From the NCBI GenBank assembly GCA_009602725.1, contig WELB01000079.1, forward strand, positions 205,995 through 253,238: 47,244 bases of DNA. Direction: 5' to 3'. Source of the DNA: Spirogloea muscicola (taxonomy: Eukaryota; Streptophyta; Zygnematophyceae; Spirogloeales; Spirogloeaceae). Below the pieces are notes generated by a model. It worked only from the letters and a program-made list of their open reading frames with translations, was not told where the DNA came from and searched no databases. Positions within the stretch are counted from its first letter, which is position 1. Every line of letters begins with the position of its first letter. The position numbers and the translations under genes are program-made. Of the stretch, positions 21,457 through 31,144 are shown one piece after another.

Positions 21457-22010
21457 GAGGACCCCTCCATCACGGCGGCCAGGCTATTCGCTCTGCCCCC
21501 GCCGTCTTCAGACGCCTGCTCTCTGCTGCAGCGCCTCGCTGCTCCGCCAGGCCACCGCCCATTTTCGACGCTCCCCACGCTCCCCGCTGCCGCTCAGTGG
21601 AGACGCCACGTGGGTCGGACTGTGCAGCCACACCAGAGATGACTCCAACCTGCGTTGAACCATTCCAACATCGCTTGCATGCGCCCCAGCCAAAGAAGGA
21701 GACAACCTGAGGGGGCCCCTATCCTGGGTGGTCAGGAGGTTCAGGGTACGGGTGCGTTTGTCCGCTTGTGATATAAGCGCCTGCCGGGTGCGAATATCAT
21801 TGTCTTCTGACATGTCGAGCAGCTGCAGCAGCATCGCCGAAGCCGAGCACGCAGGCAGCTACACCTCCTCGCGACCGTGGTCCGGCCGTGCCACACTCCC
21901 GTCTTGTGTGCTCGGGTTGGGGTTGCGACTGAGGCCGTCCGTGCCAGGTGCGTCTCCCCAGCGCGCTGCCTAATGTCGAAGGAGTATTCCTGAAGGATGA
22001 GGGCCCATCT
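21457..22010 (-). mobile_element. Right arm of inverted repeat, contiguous with RNase H
   Basis: This reverse complement of the left arm is separated from it by 14 bases (21443-21456). The inner boundary is sharp: GATGGAGGGGTCCTC on the left pairs with GAGGACCCCTCCATC on the right. Both arms contain GTTGGAATGGTTCAACGC-like and CAGAAGACAATG-like segments. On the minus strand this arm continues directly from the RNase H domain, so it is probably the original copy and the left arm the inverted duplicate. Confidence 0.65.
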
Positions 22011-22460
22011 GGCATGCGCTCCCCGCCAACTTTTGATTGGTCATCAACCACTTGAGAGGCTGGTGATCGGTCACCGACACAAAGGTCCTGCGGTACAGGT
22101 AGGGCCTGAAGTGAACCACCGCCCACACAACGCAAAGGCACTCGCCCTCGTAGGAATTGTAGTTCGCCTCCGCCGAGTTGTTGGAACGGCTTGCGTAGGC
22201 CACCACGTACTCCTGGCCCTCCTTCTCCTCCTGCACCAACACTGCTCCCAGCCCCAGTTGGCTCCAGTCCGTATGCAGGTGGAACGGCTTGGAGTAGTCC
22301 GGCCGCCTCAGCACCGGCGCAGTCGACAGGCGCTCCTTCAGCTCCTCGAATGCCTGCTGCCGCGGCGCTGTCCACACCCACGGCTCCCCCTTCTCTTTGG
22401 CCCTTCTCTTGAGAATGTGCGTCGTGACTTCCATCATATCTGGTGTGGTGACTCTTCTGC
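22011..22460 (-). pseudogene. Ty3/gypsy retrotransposon RNase H domain remnant
   Basis: The minus-strand frame encodes the end of reverse transcriptase (WVWTAPRQQAFEELKERL) and most of an RNase H domain: FHLHTDWSQLGLGAVLVQEE, VVAYASRS, YNSYEGECLCVVWAV and SVTDHQPLKWLM. The acidic residues of the RNase H site are visible in HTDWS, EGECL and VTDHQ. Upstream reverse transcriptase, protease and gag are absent, and no long terminal repeats are recognisable, so this is a truncated element. Frames shift on entering the inverted repeat. Confidence 0.85.
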
Positions 22461-23068
22461 CACATTCTTTGCAGGTCTGCTCACCTGGTAGTGAGGTCAT
22501 GCAGGGTAGGCTACTGCTAGCTAACAAAGCAGAGTCCTGGCCTGTAAGCGGAGCTTCAGGTGTGGCACCTCGACGCGTAGTTAGCGCTATACAGGCAGGC
22601 ACGACAACTTTTAAGTGCTTCGTTATCCCAAACCTCGCCCCCTTGGAAAGAGCTGCTTCTTTGTTCTCCCTTGTCTGAGTACTGGCGGCATCCATGGAAC
22701 CGTGCTCAATGTCTGCACTGAGGGGCGGAAAAGCAGCTGTCAGCATCACAAAGCAGACAACCGACAATGCACCGTGTCACATGTATGACAATGCAATGCA
22801 TGCCATAAACGGTAGTGAATAAATCTGCAATGTAGTCCAGCTATTTGGAGGCCCTGTGTTGTGGGCACTATGCTTGCTGTATATTTATTGGCAAGCACTC
22901 TGCAGCAAATGTGAGGCCTGCGCGGGCAGAGGCTGTCATGCCGTCTGAAAGCCTCTGGCTTTTGTCAAGGCGATTGCGTCCCAGCGGCTAGTCTTTCTGA
23001 CTTGCGGCTACTAAGCAGAGATTACTAAGTGATTATCCTACATGGTGCCTTTCAGCGCTTTTCGGCCC

Positions 23069-23141
23069 CTTCGGATCTCGTCAATTCTTTTCGGGCTGGC
23101 TGTTTAGAGCCCTCGCCCCCTTTGAGAGAGCCACTTTCTTT
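23069..23141 (+). repeat. Dispersed palindromic repeat, copy E
   Basis: GTCAATTCTTTTCGGGCTGG, CTGTTTAGAGCCCTCGCCCC and TTTGAGAGAGCCACTTTCTT follow the same order as the other copies. The palindrome is weakened (GGGCTGGC against GAGCCC). Confidence 0.55.
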
Positions 23142-23170
23142 TAGCCATGTACATCATTCTACATGGCTAA
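23141..23170. repeat. Perfect 11-bp hairpin
   Basis: TTAGCCATGTA and TACATGGCTAA are perfect reverse complements separated by 8 bases (CATCATTC). It lies immediately after repeat copy E and about 360 bases before the O-methyltransferase start. It has no T-run to suggest a terminator. It could be a small inverted-repeat insertion or an operator-like site. Confidence 0.6.
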
Positions 23171-23529
23171 ATTGGTTTGGCTCCTCAGTGTAGCTTGTCA
23201 GATATGCATGTGCTCACTCGGGGATATTAGTCCCCCTTAGCCAGCTCATTACCCAGTTAACAGGACATTTGTAAGGCTAGAATTGGCCTCCCTTTCAATT
23301 TCATGCGCACCGCGCGCCTTCTCACTATACTATCTGATATGGATCTTGCCTTGCCTGTTGACCTCTCGTCAACAAGCAAGGCGCTCCCTTTGGAAGAGCC
23401 ACTTTCCTCGTCCGTCAGGCTCAGGGCTTGCATGTGAACCTGGCCGCGCTTGCTGTTTGCATGTGAAGACGTGAGCTGCGTGATCAGGCCAGCCGAGCTT
23501 GGGACTCCGGGGGACGCCTCCGTAAGACC

Positions 23530-26094
23530 ATGGTGGCCGCGTCCCTCTCCGCCGCCGCCGCCGCCGCCGGCCTGCGAGCCGTCGCCCGCAGCGGCCGCTG
23601 CCGGCGCAGCACGGCCTGCGGCGCCGCCGCCAGCGCCGCCGCCGCCGCCGCCGCCGCCGCCCGANGGCCGCCGGCCTGCGGCGCCGCCGCCAGCGCCGCC
23701 GCCGCCGCCGCCGCCGCCGCTGCGGAGGAAGGCGGTCATCCGCGTCACGGACCAGGTGTACGACTACATCCTGGCACACACGAGGGAGCCAGCGGTGAGA
23801 GCGCAGCCCGGCGTAATAGGATCATTCTAGGTACCAGGTGATTGGTAGACTGCGGCGCGGTCGCGATGCCCACCCGAGCCCTGGCACTACATACTGATGC
23901 GATCATGTTCAGGGTACTGATCGAATGATTGGTTTGAAGTGTCGTGCTATGGTAAGTGTTGTCTATGATGAGTTTCATGCTCGAGAAACAGTTACAGAAA
24001 ATCAGCCCCGCAGCGCAAGCCGGCGGCGCGGTGCAGATGCTTGCGCGGCTGCGGGAGGAGACGGCGGCCATGCCGGGAGGCCAAATGCAGGTCCTGCCGC
24101 TCTCTCTACTCTGGAATCCATGACACCCATCTCGGAGCTGGGACACCTGAGGGGGACTGTGCTCGGACCTGGCCCCAAGGATACAGGGCCCAGGTGTTTA
24201 GCGTCTAGCCTGGAATGGAACTCTAACCCCTAGCCGAACCTTTCCCCTAAACCAAAACCCTCTACCTCGCAAACCCCAAACCCCAATTCGTCACGCCACG
24301 GGCTATTTCGGACGACGACTGAGAAGCTTGCTCGCTGGAAGTATATGATGGCGTTGGCCCGCCCACATTTGCATTGCATGTGCAACCAAATGTCCTACTG
24401 GGCTTGTGTAGTGAGGGCTCCATTTGAAGAGGTCTGATGTCAGGGCTCAGATTCAGGGTTTGGGGTTCGAATCAAGAGCTTCTTACCTGAGCCGGGACAC
24501 TGACTGCAGCAGCCTCGTATGGTCGCATGTTGGCAACCGCCGCAGGTGTCGCCCGAGCAGGGGCAGCTGCTGGCAATGCTCGTGAGGCTCACGGGCGCGC
24601 AGCGCTGCATCGAGGTTGGGGTCTTCACAGTAAGCACATTCCTTTGCTTGGGCACAGTTATATTGTGATGCCCAAGACAGGTACCCAACGGAGCTGCCAG
24701 TCCATGACGAGGTAGTCAGTCGTCTCCTGCATCGTTGATTGGACTGAGCATGTGTGCCTGAGCTGCTCAGGGCTACTCCTCCATCTCCATGGCCCTGGCG
24801 CTGCCCGCCCATGGCAAGCTGGTGGCCAGCGACCGCGTGCCGTACACGACCTCCATCGCACAGAAGTACTTCGAGCTTGCCGGAGTCAGCCACAAGGTCA
24901 GGTCCTCCGTAGCCCTTGCCTGGGTTGCATCCCATTTCTTGCATCCTATTTCAGGTGCTGATGACTGCAGCAGGTGCGCTAGCGCCAGAGTCGTCTGACG
25001 TGTTTCTGGACAGGTGGATGTCAGGTTGGGGGCTGCGGTGGACACATTGACAGACCTGCTCAATGAAGGCGAGGAGGGAAGGTAGGCCGTGCACCGTCCA
25101 CCTTCAGACCAGCATGACAATTGCGCTGCCGATGCACGTAGTACAGGTCGGCCAGGTTCACCAGCTCAGTATCACTGAGTGCAACAGAGACAACACCATA
25201 TATCGCTCTGTAGACAGATTGCAGGATTCACGTGGCACCCTGATGATCGAGTGTCTGAAGCTGGCCGGCTGTGCAGATTTGACATGGCATTCTTAGATGC
25301 AGACAAGCGGAGCTATGGTCGCTACTATGAGCTTCTTCTCAAGCTGGTGAGTATGAGCAGGGTCGTGCCACTTCCATCTCGCTGTATCGAATGTATCCTG
25401 CTAAGGCACATGGGCAGCTTAAGCTGATCTACAGATTTCCATGGTGGCAGCTGCGGCCAGGGGGCCTGCTTGTTGTAGATAACGTCCTGTGGTATGGGAG
25501 CGTTGCAGATCCTAGTGTGAGCATTGCCTTGCCGCCATCTCAGATTGTCCTTGAGGATCCTGCAGTGCGATGATTTAAGTGCTGTCAGAGCCTCTACCTT
25601 GACCAACATCCTTAGATTTGTCTTCATTGTATCCTGAGTTCCCTGCAATTCTTCTGTGATGGTAATTGAGAGTGCAATTAGAAACAGTATTGCACACTCT
25701 TGCTGAGCTTCTTGGTCGCTTTTGCACTGTGGTACCATATACGGATGAGAGCAGGTGATGGATGAGAAGACCAAGTATCTGCGAGAATTTAACAAGTTTC
25801 TGCTGACAGACAGCCGGGTCAGCATATCACTGGTGAGCGGGTCTTCTTAGCGTGCTGCATGTATCTAATGCAGTTCACCTCTGAGCCACCTGCCTCTGAA
25901 TGTTTAGCTTGAACTGACTAGCAAGTTGTTAAAGAAAGCATGGCCTGAAATGGTCAAAGCGGCGGTCTATCAGGCAAGCTTATCTAAGTAGTGCGTCCTT
26001 AACCACTTGATCTATCCTAATTAGACCATTCCATGTGTGTTGCCAGATCCCTGTAGGTGACGGGATGACTCTCTGCCGCAAAGAGATGCCCTAA
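23530..26094 (+). CDS. SAM-dependent O-methyltransferase (caffeoyl-CoA OMT family)
   Basis: Class I, metal-dependent methyltransferase acting on small catechol-like substrates; the exact substrate is unknown. Exons are 23530-23794, 23998-24090, 24546-24629, 24771-24896, 25014-25081, 25277-25346, 25451-25516, 25755-25832 and 26047-26094, in phase after exon 1 and giving about 299 residues. The SAM-binding loop is IEVGVFTGYSS across exons 3 and 4. [13 protein letters not shown] carries the DADK metal/SAM motif, [14 protein letters not shown] carries the second metal-binding Asp, and the end [10 protein letters not shown] is typical. The N-terminus ([20 protein letters not shown]) looks like a plastid transit peptide. 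That ATG frame does not match the downstream [20 protein letters not shown] frame. The break falls at the N at 23665, so a sequence error there is likely. Confidence 0.9.
23614..23720. repeat. (GCC)n tract with N flanked by a direct duplication
   Basis: CGGCCTGCGGCGCCGCCGCC followed by an AGC and a long GCC run appears just before and again just after the single N at 23665. This looks like two contig ends that overlap but were not merged. The tract encodes poly-Ala or poly-Pro depending on frame and is where the methyltransferase frame is lost. Confidence 0.7.
24235..24475. repeat. Telomere-like motifs inside an intron
   Basis: CCCCTAAACCAAAACCCTC and CAAACCCCAAACCCCAATTC occur near 24245-24292, and their reverse complement style GGGTTTGGGGTTCGAATC at about 24456-24473. 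All lie in the methyltransferase intron 24091-24545. The repeats are degenerate and few, so a true interstitial telomere is uncertain. Confidence 0.35.
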
Positions 26095-27185
26095 GAATAG
26101 TGCTGGGAGATCTTGGTGCACGGTGAAACAGTTTTGCACAACACACGGAAATGGGCTACACTCACAGTGTCTCATTGGCTCAGATCACAGGTGCTAAATT
26201 CAAAGGGGGGGGAGGCAGACGGTTGCACTTAGTCCAGCCCAAATTGCAGATGGTTGGCCCGCAATGGACTTGCCAACAAGTCATTGCCGGTAGCACCGAA
26301 ACCTGATGAGGCAGGTAGTCCCACTCTGGTCAATAGCCTGGGAGAGGAGGATTCTGGAGTTGCTCGCTAAGACCGGGGGGTGGGACGTCACACGCATTAG
26401 CAAACGAATGGCTCCCGCAAGGAGCAAAGGATGTATGGCTGTGATGAGCCATTTCTTTGCAGTACGAGACCTAAGGGAGAGTGTTGTCTTCGAAGAAGTC
26501 CACGGTCATCATGCCAAGCTTTGTTGAGGGCCGGTGTGAACACCACCGATTGACACCACAGCTTGCTTTGTAGAACATACATACCCGAAAGAGTCATGTA
26601 ACAGCCTCGACGGATGTGCTGGCGGCAATGCTTTGGCCACTGCCGGACGTTGTCCTTGAGACCCCCTCACTCCCACCTATTTTTTGCAGCCATTGCCTAA
26701 GTCGGGAGCCCACTTGTCCTCTATGTTCAGCTAAAAGTATACCTGCCAAACTTCTATATTGAACTAGCAATGCAAATTCTTCTTCTGCTCTCAAGCACCA
26801 CGAACTTGCACTTGATTCTCAGCATCTTCAATATGACAGACCTCGCACCTCGCTATGGCAAAGGCTTACCAGCAAGAACGGTTGCACTAGAGGCAGCAGT
26901 GGCATCACACATAAAAAGGCATCTGTCTTCATGGGCTTAGCAAAGGGAGAGATTCTGAGACACTCCTGCTGCAGAAGTACAGAAGCAGCCAAAGCAGCAG
27001 GACAATTGTATAAAGTAATCCCTCGAACAATATGAGTACCTCGACCTCTCAGCAGCAGGCACATTAGGGAGATGGAATCAAACACAAGATACACAGAGCA
27101 TGCAGCTTTGAGAAAAAATGTACAACAAGCTGCAAGCAGAATCGGAAGCCCAAAATACATATTGCGGGCCAGCCTGACCCATCAA
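26095..27185. other. Convergent intergenic region
   Basis: This lies between the 3' ends of the methyltransferase (+) and the integrase-like gene (-). Only short frames without recognisable domains occur. No RNA gene or repeat copy is evident. Confidence 0.45.
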
Positions 27186-30100
27186 CTACGGGCCATCGCC
27201 TGCATTTGGCCAGCGAGCGAGTGTGCGCTTGAGCTTCTTGCAGGCCCCTGCAGGGAGGCCGAGCTCCAGAAGCTCCGCCTCACCAATTGTAGCGAGCTCT
27301 CCCATGTCCACCCACGCCTCCACCAGGAGGTGCGTGAACTGTCCAAGCCCTGCGACGTTCATGAACCGCGCCAGCGGCGTGTCAATGTGGAGATCAGCCA
27401 TGCCTCCGCCGTTGCCCTCGACAGCGCCGACTGCTGGGTCGTGATGGCCATCGCCGCCAGCCCCGGCCAGCATGGAGCCTGCAGGCGCACCACAACCACG
27501 CTGACTCCTTGTTATGTCAACAGCAGCTTGTTACCAGAAATCACGACCAGATGCTTATAGAATTTCGAGATTGTCACTACAACTGTGATGCTAGATAACA
27601 TCGAGCATGAAAATGACTAAATCAAACATTGAGGAGCTCATTGGAGGAATCTGATTCTTGATTGATTTGATTCACCTGAGAGCACCATATGGTCCTCCTG
27701 TAGAGGCTTGGAAATGCCCATCTGCTCCTGCAGAGCTCGAAGGGTCTGCTGCCCCAGCTGGTCCCGCATCTCCTTGTCAGTCGCCGTCAGTGAGAACCTG
27801 CGCCCTCCATACCTTCGTCTGGACAGCTCGCCGCCGGCAACTTCTCCGAGCTCCTCCATGGACCTCTTCTTCCGCTTCTGCCGGAGCCCTGAAGAGACAG
27901 TGCAGGATGCCCTTATATCAGTGCAACCACGACCAGATCAATGTCAATCAACTGTCTAGGCATGGGCCCACCAAAGTCATCACAAGACAGTCACAAGACA
28001 TAGGAATGGATCAGGTTCTTGAATGGAAGGATTAAGCAGATCAAAGATTCGACAGTGGACTGCTGTGCAAGTGGCCTGCAACAAACCCGCTTATGCACAT
28101 GCCATCCTGCTTGAGACTGTTGCACTGTACCTGGTGTGCTAAACGATCGCCACCGGTCGTGACTCCCCAAGTCAAGGTGATCTGCAGAAGCAAAGCAAGT
28201 CTGCTTTAGGTGAAGACCAACCTGCATCTTTGACCCTTTTTGTTCAGGGAATCATTTCATTCTTGTCTTGGCGGCCAGCAGTCAATCCATCATAACGTGC
28301 TCGGACAATATTAAACACCGGGAAGCATTAACTAGACCGACTCATGGACCACAAGTCCTGCTTTCCCAAGTATTGACCCCAAGCCAAGCCTCGTCAGCTA
28401 GGCATGAGACAGAGAGCTACCATCAGCCTATCTGCTGTATACGGGTCAAGAAGAGAGGCCTAAAAAGGGCGGAAACGGCTGTTCAACCAGCAGCAAGAGC
28501 ATGTGGACAGAGTGAAAGCACTGGGGGCCAGTGACCAGCCTCAAAGTGGCTGGTCGATCATCCGGTACTTATTGATAAGTGAAAATCCGGCATGCTTGAA
28601 GCGCAAGACTTCTGCACCCTAAGGACAGACTCTACCCAAACCCAAATGGAGACCTGCTTGCAATTTCTTATAAATGCACCACAATAGGACTGAGGTGATC
28701 TAAGTCCCAGGAAAAGTCCCAGAAAAAGTTCGTAGAGCTTAGAGAAAGTTGGGAATGCCCTTAGGCTAAGGCAGGACACTGGTGCACCTTCTGGAGCGTC
28801 CAAGAGGCTGCTGAGTGTCTCTTCGTCAGCACTTTCTTCCACCTGGTCATCATCGCCAATTATGCGCCGCGGTTTACGTCCCAGTGCCAGTACAAAGGGA
28901 CTCAGCTTCAGCAAGGTGTCCTTCTCTGTGTTCAGCTGCCCTGCACCCTCGTGCAGCGAAGGCGCACCCAGTAGTAAGCCGATGCAATCACAATGGTGTG
29001 CGTCAGAGTATGCATCGCATGATCGTACACCATCACCCGTTATATGTTTGCAGCATAATTAGACTTCAGTTTGGGCGTTCACTTACATTGGATAAGTGGC
29101 AACACAGAGCCCCAGTCAGATCGATTTGTGCTGCTGGACCAGTCCTGTAGCACCTGTGCAAGGCGGCTGCTGCCAAGCCCGGATCCCAACTGCAAGCATA
29201 TGACAATTGCCACTGTCAACAATCAGGGACTCACGACCACCTCACAAGCATCAGCTGCAGCCTAAGTGGTGACTTCTTAATCGTGGGTCAGGGACAAAGG
29301 GCACTACCCTCTGCTCCGAAGCATGCACGCATCTCACTCGCATATTTGTCAGAAGGGCTCTTACTTCAGGGAATGGGAGGTCTGAATGTGGGACGTGCGA
29401 CTTGAGGCCGAGACGAAGTCCTGGCCACAACACCTGCAGTTCCTCTTGAACGGCATGCAAGAACTGCAGCGTCGCCCCTGCTTCAGATGTATCCAGGGCA
29501 TTGGTTAGTCTTGTATTTTCATCATTGCGCCAACAGCATAACACAGCATGAAGCAGAGATAACAGCAGAAGGTATTCTCTAGTCTAGCACAAGGAAGCGT
29601 CTCAACGTGATTTTGTTCAACACGCACCTGCACCTGTCATGAGACATGCACACGGGCCAAAGAGGGCGAACATGTGAAGCAACTCGTGAGCAACCGCCGA
29701 GGCATCTGCATTCGTCAGGGGTGCCAGCACGTTGAACCGCGAGCTCTGGTCCCGCAGGTGCAAAATGTGCAAGAACTGACCGTCTGGCGCATGCTGCATG
29801 CTCACGATATCAACCTGCAGCATGAGGAGACGAGTTCAGAGCCCGTCACAAATGTTGAGGGCTGATGCGCCAGTACTTAACGTACTCAAGCATTCAACAC
29901 TTGCCTGCAGGTTTGACCAGAGCGGCGGAGGCGACTTCTGGCTCTTGATCATAACTGCGCGAGGATGCCCCTTAGGCTGGGGCCCGCGGTGCATCCGCAT
30001 CTGTGAGTACGGCCCCAGGGAAGAGACAGGCGTGCCATCGACGTCGCGCTGCATCGTGCAAAGTGGGCACATGAGCAGGAACTGGCGCACCACCTTCTCA

Positions 30101-31144
30101 GGTATGCCGACGTAGTGGTCTCCCAGCTGCATGAGGAATGCCACTCCATACATTGTCAGGCAAGGAGCATCAGACATCAACTTCTTGTAGACTCTCAGGT
30201 ATGCAATAATGACATTCGCAGCTCAAAATGGCTGCTATCCATTGCCAATGGACCAACAACGTAGAAAGTCAAGGCTTGCAATTCAAGTGTGAAGATCAGA
30301 ACTTAATGACGTGATTAAGACGCCGAGCGGCGCAGATGAGCATGTGGGGGTTGGTGCGTACGGCACGATGTGTCTTTCTGATGCCCCCATGCAGTGTCTG
30401 GATGACGTGCACGTCATAGAGCACCTTTGCTATCTGTGAAAGTGGGACAACCCTCCGTGGCTTGTTCTGCAGGCGAGGAAATAGAGACAACCTGAGCTGC
30501 TGATGGCTATCCAGCCTCTGCACGCGCTCGCAGCTAAGAAGGACCTGACCTCCTGGCGCATAGCACGCTGTAGTGAAAACCGTTGCCGAATGCGACAAAT
30601 ATTTACCTGCTCATTCAGAGTGAAGACAACGTCGTGCAAGCCGAGCTGCGGCGCGGTGACGAGGTGGTATTTTTCTTGCGCACTGGCATCACATGGAGAC
30701 CCATGCAATTGTCAGCGTGAGCTGCAGCTTTGACACCAATGCAAGCACTGAGCAGTGAAGAGCAGCTGCTGAGTTCCACAGACTGGAGGATACGAAGGTG
30801 TGCGTCAATTGCGGACCGGTGTGGCGGAACTTGGCGTCGCCGGCCTGGCCCTTGGCGCCCTTCTGCGAGTCGGACTTGAGGAACGCCTGGACGCGCTCGT
30901 AGAAGTCGTCGGACATGATCTGGGAGCCCTTGTCGACAAAGTCGTCCAGCCAGGACCGGAACTGCGCAAACTCCGTCTCCGGGGAGCCGTCCGCCGTCCC
31001 AGGCAGCGGCCTGGCGCCGGGCATCGGGGAGGCCGGCGCCGCCGCGGCGCCGCCGTCCCCGCCGNGCGCGGGTGCGGCCTGCAGCTGGGGGGCCCCGTCC
31101 TCCCCGCCGCCGCCGCTGCCTGCAGGCGCCATGGCCGCCGCCAT
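27186..31144 (-). CDS. Domesticated integrase-like protein with C-terminal SAM domain
   Basis: Exons: 31144..~30780, ~30682..30607, 30466..30367, 30191..29905, 29814..29634, 29477..29338, 29189..29087, 28940..28788, 28181..28131, 27888..27676 and 27478..27186, about 650 residues; all but the first junction agree in phase. In order: Ala/Gly-rich start; a helical region (MSDDFYERVQAFLKS); an HHCC integrase zinc finger (DVHVIQTLHGG, later CPLC); an integrase core (VDIVSMQHAPDGQFLHILHL, then AHELLHMFALFGP and LWPGLRL); SPFVLALGRKPR; and a SAM domain in the last exon (FMNVAGLGQFTHLLVEAW). The core resembles KRBA2/Ginger-type integrases. The first Asp is kept in VDIVSM. The SDNG-like position reads TGAT and the usual final Glu region is not recognisable, so strand transfer is probably lost. 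No terminal repeats are seen. I infer an exapted cellular gene; role unknown. One N at 31065. Confidence 0.75.

Larger units (their letters stand above)
22466..23529. other. Intergenic region upstream of the O-methyltransferase
   Basis: Apart from the repeat copy at 23069 and the hairpin at 23141, this holds no recognisable gene. Several segments (near 22640 and 23380) resemble the right half of the dispersed repeat, CCCTTTGRAAGAGCCACTTTC-like, suggesting decayed copies. Confidence 0.4.

Noticed and set aside
24440-24490. GGTTCGAATC, resembling a tRNA T-loop
   Set aside because: No T-stem pairing, acceptor stem or anticodon arm can be drawn around it.
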